From: Mycolicibacterium vinylchloridicum
GTDB taxonomy: Bacteria; Actinomycetota; Actinomycetes; Mycobacteriales; Mycobacteriaceae
Length of the DNA stretch: 64,000 nucleotides
Direction of reading: 5' to 3'
Assembly (NCBI RefSeq): GCF_013404075.1
Contig: NZ_JACBJQ010000021.1
Span: 1 to 64,000 of the forward strand
Positions 6,855 to 14,407 of the stretch are shown here, one piece after another. Position numbers and translations under genes: made by a program. Positions within the stretch are counted from its first letter, which is position 1. Each line of letters opens with the position of its first letter. The notes under the pieces were generated by a model that was not told where the DNA came from, ran no database searches, and saw only the letters and a program-made list of their open reading frames with translations.

Positions 6855-8558
6855 CTGCGGCTGGATGAAGATCTGCGGCAGACCCGGAATCGTCGGGATC
6901 GGCGGAATCGTCGGGATGTACCTCGGCTGCTGGGGCGGCTGCGACGGGGACGGCTCAACCGTCGCCGTTTCCGTTTGAGTCACCGGCGGCGGCGTGGACA
7001 CCTCGGTGGTGACGACGGTCGTCGTCTGCGTCTCGGTGACCGGCGGCGGGGGCGGCGGGGCCTGCACCACCTGAGTCTGGGTGACCGGCGCAGGCGCCTG
7101 CTGATACACCGTCCGCGGCGCCGGCGCCTGGGGCTCCTGCTGCACCGCCTGGTTCTGGACGGGTGCCGCCGTCGGGTCGCTGCTCGGGGCGGCGGGCGCC
7201 GGTGCGGCCTGCGGGGTGGACGTGATGCTGGGCGTGGGCGTGACCGGAGCGGTGTCGCTGCCGGCGGTCAGCGCGACGGCCGTCCCGGCGCCGGCCAAGA
7301 CGATGACACCCAGCGCGGCGGCGACCACCGGCAACGGGCGGCGATACCAGGCCGGTGCGGCATCGTCGGCACGCGACGCATCGGTGGGCTCGGGCTCGAA
7401 TTCCATCATCGGGCGGGCGCTGGGCACCGGTACCGGCTCGACCAGCGGCGACAGGTCGGGCACGTCGGCCGCCTCGGACCAGGCCAGCGCGACACCGGAG
7501 GCCGGGGCGTGTTCGGCGGGCGCGATGGGCGCGGAAGGGGCGACCGGGGGTGCCATCGCGGTCGCGCTGTCGTCGGCCGGACCCCGCGATGCACGCAGTG
7601 CGGCGCCGATGACTCCGGTGAACGCCGGGCGCGGGGTGGTGATCACCGGAACACGCAGGTGTTGGGACAGCGTCGTGGTGATGACCGGGATGGCGGCGCC
7701 TCCACCGATCGACGCGACGGCGGCGAGGTCGGCAGGCCGAACCCCGGACCGTTCCAGGGCGTCCCGGACAACGGCGACGAACTCGGCCAGCTGGCGGGCC
7801 AGCACGTCGTCGAGTTCGGTGCGGGTGAGCCGCACGTCGCCGCGGAAGTTGGGCAGTTCGGCGGGCAGCGCCGTGACCGTGACGGTCGAGAGCCGTTCTT
7901 TGGCCGCCCGGCACTGCGCGCGCAACCGGGTCAGCGAGCCGATCGCCGACGTGCCGGTGACATCCAGCGCACCGCCGGCCGACAGTTCGGCGACGACGTG
8001 AGCCAGCAGGCCCTGGTCGATCAGGTCGCCGGAGAAGTCGAGGTGCCGCACGGTCGGGGCAATCGGCTGACCGCCGTCGACGAGAGTGATCGACGTTCCG
8101 CTGCCACCGAAATCGCACAGGGCGACCACACCGCGAGTCGGCAGCCCGGGATTGGCGGCCAGCGCCGTCACCGCGGCGGCGGTGTCGGGGATCAACAACG
8201 GCTCGTCGGCCGACCATTCGGGGATCTGCCGGATCGCACGGCGCAGTGCCTCGACGGCGCCGGTGCGCCAGTGTGCGGGATAGGTGATCGCGGTGGCCGG
8301 CGGCAGCGGCCGTCCCTCGGTGGCGGCATACGCGAGGCCCCGCAGCGACTCGGCGAGCAAAGTCTCCGCGTGGTGCACGGAGCCGTCGGAGGCGACGATC
8401 CCGACCGGGTCGCCGACGCGGTCGACGAAGTCGGCGATGACCACCCCGTTCGGCAGCGTGATCACCGGTGACCTGGTGACCGAATTGTCCGGTGTGACCG
8501 CGGTCAATGTCGTCGCACCGACCGCGAGGCCGACCGCCGGCCGCGTTGGGTCTGTCAT
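6846..8558 (-). CDS. Hsp70/actin-like ATPase-fold membrane protein with proline-rich tail (Rv2264c-like)
   Basis: The first about 330 residues have the actin/Hsp70 ATPase layout: a divergent first phosphate loop, PDTAAAVTAL, the second phosphate loop LCDFGGSGTSITLVDGG (about 148-164) and an adenosine-type motif SIGGGAAIPV (about 280). There is no Hsp70 substrate-binding domain. An acidic/proline linker leads to one membrane helix (about 411-434) and a 135-residue Pro/Ala/Thr/Gln-rich tail with runs such as APPPPPPPVTET, probably outside the membrane. The ATG at 8558 (MTDPTRP) is preferred over 8585. The order beside the SDR matches Rv2264c. Function is unknown; a membrane-tethered actin-like switch linking cytosolic ATP state to the cell envelope is a hypothesis. 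Confidence 0.75.
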   Translation of the reverse strand: MTDPTRPAVGLAVGATTLTAVTPDNSVTRSPVITLPNGVVIADFVDRVGDPVGIVASDGSVHHAETLLAESLRGLAYAATEGRPLPPATAITYPAHWRTGAVEALRRAIRQIPEWSADEPLLIPDTAAAVTALAANPGLPTRGVVALCDFGGSGTSITLVDGGQPIAPTVRHLDFSGDLIDQGLLAHVVAELSAGGALDVTGTSAIGSLTRLRAQCRAAKERLSTVTVTALPAELPNFRGDVRLTRTELDDVLARQLAEFVAVVRDALERSGVRPADLAAVASIGGGAAIPVITTTLSQHLRVPVITTPRPAFTGVIGAALRASRGPADDSATAMAPPVAPSAPIAPAEHAPASGVALAWSEAADVPDLSPLVEPVPVPSARPMMEFEPEPTDASRADDAAPAWYRRPLPVVAAALGVIVLAGAGTAVALTAGSDTAPVTPTPSITSTPQAAPAPAAPSSDPTAAPVQNQAVQQEPQAPAPRTVYQQAPAPVTQTQVVQAPPPPPPVTETQTTTVVTTEVSTPPPVTQTETATVEPSPSQPPQQPRYIPTIPPIPTIPGLPQIFIQPQSG

Positions 8559-8651
8559 GTCGTCCAATCCGGGATCCCGCGGCATGCGGGGACCCCCAGC
8601 GCCGATCTACGGATTCACTGAAAGTGTCGATCCGAAACGGCGGGACGTTAC

Positions 8652-9721
8652 TCAGCGAATGGTGCCGCGACCCGGGATCAGGGGCAGATCCAGCGGGGTG
8701 ACCCACCCCGGCGGGAGGTCGTTGACGGCCGGTACGGCGTTGAGAGCTCGCAGGCCAGTGGACAAACAGCCGGCTGTGGCGGCGTCGCGCCCTGAGCCGT
8801 CGGTGAACCGGAACGCGGTTTCTTGGAAGATGCTGGGAGTGCCCTGGATGTCGACTCGGTAGACGTCGTCCTGGGTGCCCGACGGCCAGTCCGGGGCGGC
8901 GTCCTGGCCGATCCGGTTGACGTGTTCCAACTGGATCCGGGTCTCGCCCCGGTAGACGCCGTTGATGGTGAAGCGCACCGCCGCGACGTTGCCGGCCGGG
9001 ATGACGCCCTTGACGGTCTTGCGCTCGGTCGGGGTCACCCACTTCTCCCAGGTCGTGGTGATCTCGTCGAGTTCGATGCCGGCGGCGTAGGCGATCATCG
9101 GCACCGTCGCCCCCCAGGCGAACACCAGGATGTCGGAGTTCTCCAGCAGCGGCTTGAACTCGGGTTCGCGGCCGATGCCCATCTCGAACTCGTAGTCGCC
9201 CTCGTAGTTCGTGTAGTCCAGCAGCTCCGAGGCGCGGACCAGCTTCACCTGCGAGGTGAGTCCCATCAGTGTCATCGGGAACAGGTCGTTGGCGAAGCCG
9301 GGATCGATTCCGGTGGTGAAGCACGACGACTGGCCGGCCTCGCAGGCCTGGGTGATCGGGTCGATCCAGTTGGGCGGTTCAGGTGCATCTTGGGCCAGAC
9401 CCACGGCGTCATGGCGGTCGAGCACACGTCGACACCGGCCCGCAGGAAGCGTGAGATCAGGTCGATGTTGGCGTCGGCGTGCGCCGCGGTCGGCCCGTAG
9501 TGCACCAGCGCATCGGGCTTCAATGCGATCAGCGCGTCGACGTCGTCGGTGGCCGCCAGGCCGACATCGCCGATGTCGCAGATCGTCCCGACGTCGACAC
9601 CCACCTTGGCCGGATTGCTGACCCCGACCCCGACCAGCTCGAATTCGGGGTGCGCCAGGACTTCCGGAATCACCATCCGGCCGACAAATCCAGTACCCCA
9701 GATCACAATTCGCTTCGCCAT
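8652..9721 (-). pseudogene. DapB-like (dihydrodipicolinate reductase family) oxidoreductase, frameshifted
   Basis: The N-terminal 115 residues (from ATG 9721, MAKRIVIWGTGFVGRMV, a Rossmann GxGxxG) are in one frame and the rest (PPNWIDPITQACEAG to the stop at 8652) is in another. Reading across, family members have HLNPPNWIDP, whereas here the coding strand reads CTGAACCGCCCAAC, one C short, at about 9376-9377. Restoring that C gives a continuous 356-residue protein typical of the mycobacterial dapB-like dehydrogenases, which are not the true lysine-pathway enzyme. It lies 44 bp after the carotenoid operon and 93 bp before the Hsp70-like gene. Either a recent pseudogene or a sequencing error in a C/G run. 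Confidence 0.8.
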
Positions 9722-9765
9722 GGAAGCAGCCTAGGCGCGGCGTCGCACGAGGTAGGGCGGTTGTC

Positions 9766-10764
9766 TCAGTGCGTGGGCCCGCGGTCGCGCAGCGCGTAGA
9801 GCCGCTCGGCGTAGGCCAGGTCATCACGCCACAGCCGGGTCGCAGCCAGCCGCATCAACGGAGTGATCAGCGGGGCCGCGCGCAGCGACCGCCGGAAGCC
9901 GGTGCGGTCGGACTGCGCGACGACGGCTTCGATCACCGCGGTCCGCGGGCGCCCGTCGGGCCCCGGCCCGAGCGGGGTGGCGTGGGTTTCGACGACGCTG
10001 CCGGTGCCCTCGCCGTCGACGATCCGCATGACGATCGTTCGCGGCTCCGGCGCGGTGAACTCGGCGATCACCGGCACACCCAGGCGCCCCATCCGGAACG
10101 TGACCGCCACCAGGAACCGGTCGGCGTCCTCACGTGCGTCGACCGCGGGCGCGCTGAGCACGTCCAGTTGGGTGAACGAATACGGATGGAACCACGCGCC
10201 GTGCCAGGGGTCGAGCCGGTTGGCGATGATGTCGGACGGTTCGCACACACCGTCCAGCCGGGCCACCGTTGCCAACCGCGCCCCGCTGGGGCGGGCCGGG
10301 ATGACTGGTGCGTCCAGTGCCGGCTCCCCGCCGAATTTGTCCAGCCGAACCCACGCCAGCACACCATCGTCGAACGCGGGCAACGGTTTCCAGCCGAACT
10401 CGCGGCCACCGCCGAGCCGCAGGCCGTGCCACGGGCAGATCAGGCTGCCGCAGTCGACCTTCCCTTTCGTGAGGTCTGCTCCCAGGTGCGGGCAGGCCGC
10501 CGGCCCGACATGCAATTGCCGCTGCTGATCGCGCCACGCCACGATCTCCAACCCGCCGACCCGGGTGCCGAATGGCCGGCCCGCGCGGATATCGGTGCTG
10601 GCGCCGAAGACATACCAGTTGCCGCTGGGCCGGGCCTCGGCGCGCTTGAGGGCCGCGTTGATCAATGCCGGCTGGGCATCTCGGTAGGTGGGCCGCTGGC
10701 GGGCCCACTGCACCTTCGGGATGACTTGCAGTGGAATGGTTTTCATCCGTGATCGGAAGCTCAT
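9766..10764 (-). CDS. Rieske [2Fe-2S] domain protein of the carotenoid operon (DUF5914-like)
   Basis: The 332-residue protein has a Rieske cluster site CPH...CPWH (C91, H93, C110, H113) in its N-terminal half and a C-terminal oxygenase-like or START-like domain of about 180 residues with no obvious non-heme iron ligand set that I can point to. The ATG at 10764 overlaps the crtU stop (ATGA). Rieske proteins of this type sit next to crtU in several actinobacterial aromatic-carotenoid clusters, so it probably supplies electrons to, or oxygenates, a carotenoid intermediate. That role is inferred. Confidence 0.8.
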   Translation of the reverse strand: MSFRSRMKTIPLQVIPKVQWARQRPTYRDAQPALINAALKRAEARPSGNWYVFGASTDIRAGRPFGTRVGGLEIVAWRDQQRQLHVGPAACPHLGADLTKGKVDCGSLICPWHGLRLGGGREFGWKPLPAFDDGVLAWVRLDKFGGEPALDAPVIPARPSGARLATVARLDGVCEPSDIIANRLDPWHGAWFHPYSFTQLDVLSAPAVDAREDADRFLVAVTFRMGRLGVPVIAEFTAPEPRTIVMRIVDGEGTGSVVETHATPLGPGPDGRPRTAVIEAVVAQSDRTGFRRSLRAAPLITPLMRLAATRLWRDDLAYAERLYALRDRGPTH

Positions 10765-12296
10765 GACGCGCGCCTTTCCCGGCTGGCCAGCCGCCGCAAT
10801 AGCGGAGAGCGTCCGTGCACCGGCACGGTGTGCAGGGTGTGCCCGGAAATCCCCCAGCCGGCCAGCAGGTGGTTGGCTGCCGTCCACCCGGTGGTGGCGG
10901 CACGCTCCATCAGCGCGACCGGCAAGTCGATGCGGATGCCGTCTCCGGCCAGCAGCAGGCCGGGAACCGGCGTGTCGACCGTCGGCCGGCTGGCGAAGGA
11001 GCCCGGTGAGAACAACGGGCAGTCGTCACGGACCAGCAGTGTCTCCTTGACGATGCCGGCCGCCGCGGTCTCCGGGTAGAGCTGATGCAGCCGGGCCAGC
11101 ATGCGCTCACGAAGGGTCTCGACCGCAGGCGCGTCACCCACCGAGTAGGAATGCACCTCCACGACCGAACCGTGTTGTGCGCGAGCCCATTGCGCGGCCT
11201 GGCTTTCGTAGCTGCTGACCACGCTGATGTTGTCGACAGGGTCCAGACCGCCGGTACCCAGAAAGGCCGGCCGGTCGGGACTCACCGGGTGGTCCAGCCA
11301 CAGTCGCTGCACCATGAACGGCGGCGCGGTCTGCATCTGGGCGACGTTGTGACGCCAGCCCTCGTCGCCAAGGCCCGGCGAGGCGGCCACGATTCGTTGC
11401 AGTGCAGCGACATCGGTGGCCAACACCACACCGTCGGCGTCGATCGTGGCTCCGGTGGAATCGCGCACCTGCAGTATCTTGGTGCCGCCGCGTGTGACCG
11501 ACTCGACCGCCACCCCCCGGCGCACCCGAACACCGTGCTCGATCAGGTACTGCCCCAACGGTTCCCACAGGGCGGTGTCGAAGTTCGATTCGGCGACGTC
11601 GAATACCAGACCTTCGCTCGACCCGAGGAAGTAGATGTGGAACATCGTCGCCAGCTCGGCCGCCGAGAGCCGTTCGGGGCGGGCGAAGAAGCTGCGGGCG
11701 AACACCTCGAACGCGAGGTGGCGGGCGGCCGCCGGAAAGTTGATGTCGGTCAAGAATGTCTCGGCATCGCGGTCGTCGAGACGGGTGTAGATGTCCGGTA
11801 CCGATACCGCGGCCAGCGGGGCGGCAGCAACAGCGTTGAGCCGCATCAGGTCCCGCATCCGGAAGGTGGGGCTGCGCAACGCGAAGGCGAGCGCGTTCCA
11901 TGGCGGGGTCTTCGGCAGCCCGCGGAAGGTGTCGCGCCGGCCTTCGCCGTCGACCAGCGGATAGTCCTCGACGGCCCGCAGCCGCTCGAGCTCGGGATCG
12001 GTGCGGCGCAACAACCATCGCAGGTTGTAGTACTGCCGGAAGAACGCGTGGAAGCCGCGGTTGTTCGCCACCTGGGCGCCGTCGGGAAGTTGCTCGGTCC
12101 AGCCGCCGACCCGCCCACCGAGATAGTCTTGCCGCTCCAGAAGCTCGACGGAGACACCACGTTCGGTGAGTCCGGTCGCCGCCGCCAGGCCCGCGATGCC
12201 GGCCCCCACCACAACGACATGTGGCGTGCGCGGCAGAGTTCTGGCATGCGGCGCCCCGCCGGGCGCCGGATGGGTGACGCGGCGGCCGTCGATCAT
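10761..12296 (-). CDS. crtU: CrtU-like carotenoid desaturase/methyltransferase (aromatic end-group former)
   Basis: The 511-residue FAD protein has the dinucleotide motif VVVVGAGIAGLAAA (about residues 26-40), the adjacent ELLERQ strand end, GGRVGGW, and the C-terminal FAD contact PGLLLAGDGIR. The class is the amine-oxidase/CrtI superfamily; the length, the NNRGFHAFFRQYYNLRWLL segment and the neighbours (crtI, crtB, crtYd, crtT) fit CrtU, which converts beta-ionone rings to aromatic phi rings as in isorenieratene. The ATG at 12296 overlaps the crtT stop (ATGA). Another carotenoid or C30/C40 desaturase is the alternative. Confidence 0.8.
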   Translation of the reverse strand: MIDGRRVTHPAPGGAPHARTLPRTPHVVVVGAGIAGLAAATGLTERGVSVELLERQDYLGGRVGGWTEQLPDGAQVANNRGFHAFFRQYYNLRWLLRRTDPELERLRAVEDYPLVDGEGRRDTFRGLPKTPPWNALAFALRSPTFRMRDLMRLNAVAAAPLAAVSVPDIYTRLDDRDAETFLTDINFPAAARHLAFEVFARSFFARPERLSAAELATMFHIYFLGSSEGLVFDVAESNFDTALWEPLGQYLIEHGVRVRRGVAVESVTRGGTKILQVRDSTGATIDADGVVLATDVAALQRIVAASPGLGDEGWRHNVAQMQTAPPFMVQRLWLDHPVSPDRPAFLGTGGLDPVDNISVVSSYESQAAQWARAQHGSVVEVHSYSVGDAPAVETLRERMLARLHQLYPETAAAGIVKETLLVRDDCPLFSPGSFASRPTVDTPVPGLLLAGDGIRIDLPVALMERAATTGWTAANHLLAGWGISGHTLHTVPVHGRSPLLRRLASRERRAS

Positions 12297-12994
12297 CGCG
12301 GCGTATCCGCCAGGAACGTGTGCACGATATCGCGTTGCCAACCACTCATCGTCTCACTGTGCACACCGGTGAAACCCGCTGCTACCAAGCGCCGTTGGAA
12401 CGCCGCGGCACCGTCGAACGCGTTCACGCTGCGCCACAGATGCCGGTAGAGCGCGCTGTCCCGGGTCTGCCGCCAGCCCGACGGGATGATGATTCCCCAG
12501 CAGACCGCATTCCAGATGGCGGTGGCCGCACGCGAATCGCGCACCGAGTACTCGTGCACCGCCAGCGTCCCGCCCGGACGCAGCAGCTGATGGAATGCCC
12601 GCAGCTGTGCGTCGGGGTCGGCGAGGTTGCGCAACAGGTAGGCGGCGAAGATGCCGTCGAACGGGCCGTGCACACCGGCGCCCGCGATGGATTCGATCGG
12701 GCTGTGCACAAAGCGGACCGTGTCCGGCCACGGTTTCGCGCTCGCCTCGGCCAGCATGCCCGCCGAGGCGTCGACGGCGACGATCTCGGCGCGCGGAGCG
12801 GCCTCCAGCAGAGCGGCCGTCGACGCACCCGTTCCGCACCCGGCGTCCAGGAGGCGCATCCCGCTGCCGCCGTCCCGAATTCGCATTCGCCGAGCCGAGA
12901 TTCGTAGATGGTCGTGATAGCCGGGGTTGGCACCGACCAACTTGTCGTAGGCGTGCGCGCCAGTGTCGAACGCGCTGGGAACGTCTATGGCCAT
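12293..12994 (-). CDS. crtT: CrtT-like SAM-dependent methyltransferase
   Basis: This 233-residue class I methyltransferase has the SAM motif LLDAGCGTGAST (about 47-58), followed by the acidic strand end VAVDAS and the FDGIFAAYLLRNL segment that resembles UbiE/MenG. The ATG at 12994 lies 10 bp inside crtYd and the stop overlaps the crtU ATG. CrtT is the methyltransferase name used in Streptomyces isorenieratene clusters, although its substrate there is not settled. Assignment rests on operon context plus the methyltransferase fold. Confidence 0.72.
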   Translation of the reverse strand: MAIDVPSAFDTGAHAYDKLVGANPGYHDHLRISARRMRIRDGGSGMRLLDAGCGTGASTAALLEAAPRAEIVAVDASAGMLAEASAKPWPDTVRFVHSPIESIAGAGVHGPFDGIFAAYLLRNLADPDAQLRAFHQLLRPGGTLAVHEYSVRDSRAATAIWNAVCWGIIIPSGWRQTRDSALYRHLWRSVNAFDGAAAFQRRLVAAGFTGVHSETMSGWQRDIVHTFLADTPR

Positions 12995-13314
12995 GGTTGA
13001 TCCCGATCCTTGGGCCGCTGCTTCTCCCACAGCAGCAGTACAGCAGTCACCATCGCCCAGCCGAACAGGAAGTCCTCGACGGGGATGTCCCATGGGAATC
13101 GGATCCCGGTGCTGTGCTGCTCGTTGTAGATGACGATCGGAGCCGACAGCTTGGTCAGCCATCCGTCGACGATGACCTGGAATGCGATCACGATGGCAAA
13201 GGAGATCCGGTATTCGATTTTGCCGAGCAACCCGGTGCGCAAGACGGTCAGTTCCAGCGCGACGACCACGACGACCGCGAGCACGGCCAGCAGGGTGTAG
13301 CCGAACCCGGTCAT
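12985..13314 (-). CDS. crtYd: Lycopene beta-cyclase subunit CrtYd
   Basis: The 109-residue protein has three predicted membrane helices and the conserved segments DGWLTKLSAPIVIY, GIRFPWDIPVEDFLFG and LLLWE that define the d subunit of the actinobacterial heterodimeric lycopene cyclase. It is normal in length. It normally pairs with CrtYc to close both ends of lycopene into beta rings in the membrane. Its ATG overlaps the stop of the crtYc remnant (ATGA). Because crtYc is badly deleted here, this subunit may have no partner from this locus. Confidence 0.88.
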   Translation of the reverse strand: MTGFGYTLLAVLAVVVVVALELTVLRTGLLGKIEYRISFAIVIAFQVIVDGWLTKLSAPIVIYNEQHSTGIRFPWDIPVEDFLFGWAMVTAVLLLWEKQRPKDRDQPWP

Positions 13315-13473
13315 CGTCGGCCACGCAGCGTGGCGAGGATCGCGCTCAAGCGGGGGTTGAACGTCCACACCTGCCCGGCGATGGCGATGGCGTCCCAGAT
13401 GACGAACACGGCCGCCACGGGGCCGACCGACAACAGCAGCCGTCGCGGTGGGCGGTACACCCCAGTGATCCAT
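13311..13473 (-). pseudogene. crtYc: crtYc remnant (lycopene cyclase c subunit) with two internal deletions
   Basis: Only about 160 bp separate the crtB stop from the crtYd start, whereas CrtYc is normally about 100 residues. The ATG at 13473 overlaps the crtB stop (TGATG) and encodes MDHW, a typical CrtYc beginning. The next recognisable segment, GVYRPPRRLLLSVGPVAAV then VFVIWDAIAIAGQVWTFNPR, is in the +1 frame, so the helix that should lie between them is gone and the frame is broken. After WTFNPR the sequence jumps to LSAILATLRGRR and a stop; the usual PLEE-containing helix and loop are missing. A GTG at 13460 could still start a 49-residue peptide. I conclude a decayed gene. Confidence 0.78.
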
Positions 13474-14405
13474 CAGGCCGCACCGCTTCGGCGAGCGCGG
13501 TGGGCCCGGATCAGGCCGGCGGCGAAGACCTGCAGGCGCCGTCCGAGGCCCACCGAGGCACGCTGGCTGAACACCGCGAAGTCGATGGCCTCGATCCGGT
13601 CGAGTATCTCCGAGTACAGCGTGAACGCCGTTGCCACACACGGTCTCGACTGCGGGGCCAGCAGCGCTATCCCCTTGCGGGCTTCCCGATAGACCGCACG
13701 GGCGATGTCATGCTGGGCGGCCAGCGCCCGGCGCACCTTGGCGTCGGTCTGACGGTGGTGGTGACACCAGCTCAGCACGTCGCGGTCGACGTCGAATGCG
13801 GCCAGTTCGTCAGCGGGCAGGTAGACGCGGTCGCGTTCCAGGTCTTCGTCGATGTCACGCAGGAAATTTGTCAGCTGGAAGGCCTGGCCCAGCGCCTCGG
13901 CGTACGGCGCGGCTTCGTCCGCGGACCCGACCGTCCCGAGAATCGGCAGCATTTCCAGGCCGATGACGGCCGCCGAGCCGCGCATGTAGCGATTCAGGGC
14001 CGCACGGTCCGGATAGTCGGTGACGGTCAGATCCATCCGCATCGAGGTCAGGAAATCGTCGAACAGCTCCAGGGGGATCCGGTAGGTGCGGGCGGTGTGC
14101 AACACGGCTGCCAGGACCGGCTCCGTCTCATCGACGGTGCCGCTGAAGAAGTTGGCCGACAACTGATCCAGGCGTTGTTCGCGCTCGGCGATGCTGGCGT
14201 CGGCGTCCATGTCGTCGAGAATATCGTCGGCGTAGCGCGCGAAGCCATACAGCGCGTGCACCGCCGGCCGCTGCGAGGGCGCCAGGAGCCGGGTGGCCAG
14301 GAAATACGTTTTGCCGTGCTCGGCGTTGAGACGCCGACAGCAGCGGTAGGACTCGCACAGTTGAGGATCGTCGATGCCGGCTGCGTGTAACTCGGTGTGG
14401 ATCAT
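13473..14405 (-). CDS. crtB: Phytoene synthase
   Basis: The 310-residue protein has both Asp-rich prenyltransferase motifs of squalene/phytoene synthases: YADDILDDMD (about residues 51-60) and LRDIDEDLERDRVYLP (about 165-180). It condenses two geranylgeranyl diphosphates to phytoene. The ATG at 14405 follows the crtI stop by 2 bp; a GTG directly before it (14408) is an alternative. Its stop is fused to the old crtYc start. No GGPP synthase gene is visible in the operon, so substrate must come from a gene elsewhere. Confidence 0.93.
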   Translation of the reverse strand: MIHTELHAAGIDDPQLCESYRCCRRLNAEHGKTYFLATRLLAPSQRPAVHALYGFARYADDILDDMDADASIAEREQRLDQLSANFFSGTVDETEPVLAAVLHTARTYRIPLELFDDFLTSMRMDLTVTDYPDRAALNRYMRGSAAVIGLEMLPILGTVGSADEAAPYAEALGQAFQLTNFLRDIDEDLERDRVYLPADELAAFDVDRDVLSWCHHHRQTDAKVRRALAAQHDIARAVYREARKGIALLAPQSRPCVATAFTLYSEILDRIEAIDFAVFSQRASVGLGRRLQVFAAGLIRAHRARRSGAA

Positions 14406-14407
14406 CA

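Noticed and set aside
6975..8471. Long plus-strand frame opposite the Hsp70-like gene (498 codons)
   Set aside because: The product is an Arg/Gly-rich low-complexity chain with no domain, typical of an antisense frame in GC-rich DNA.
10761..12296. A second phytoene desaturase instead of CrtU
   Set aside because: It is in the same superfamily, but the neighbours crtT, crtYd and the Rieske gene and the low similarity to the CrtI of this operon favour CrtU.
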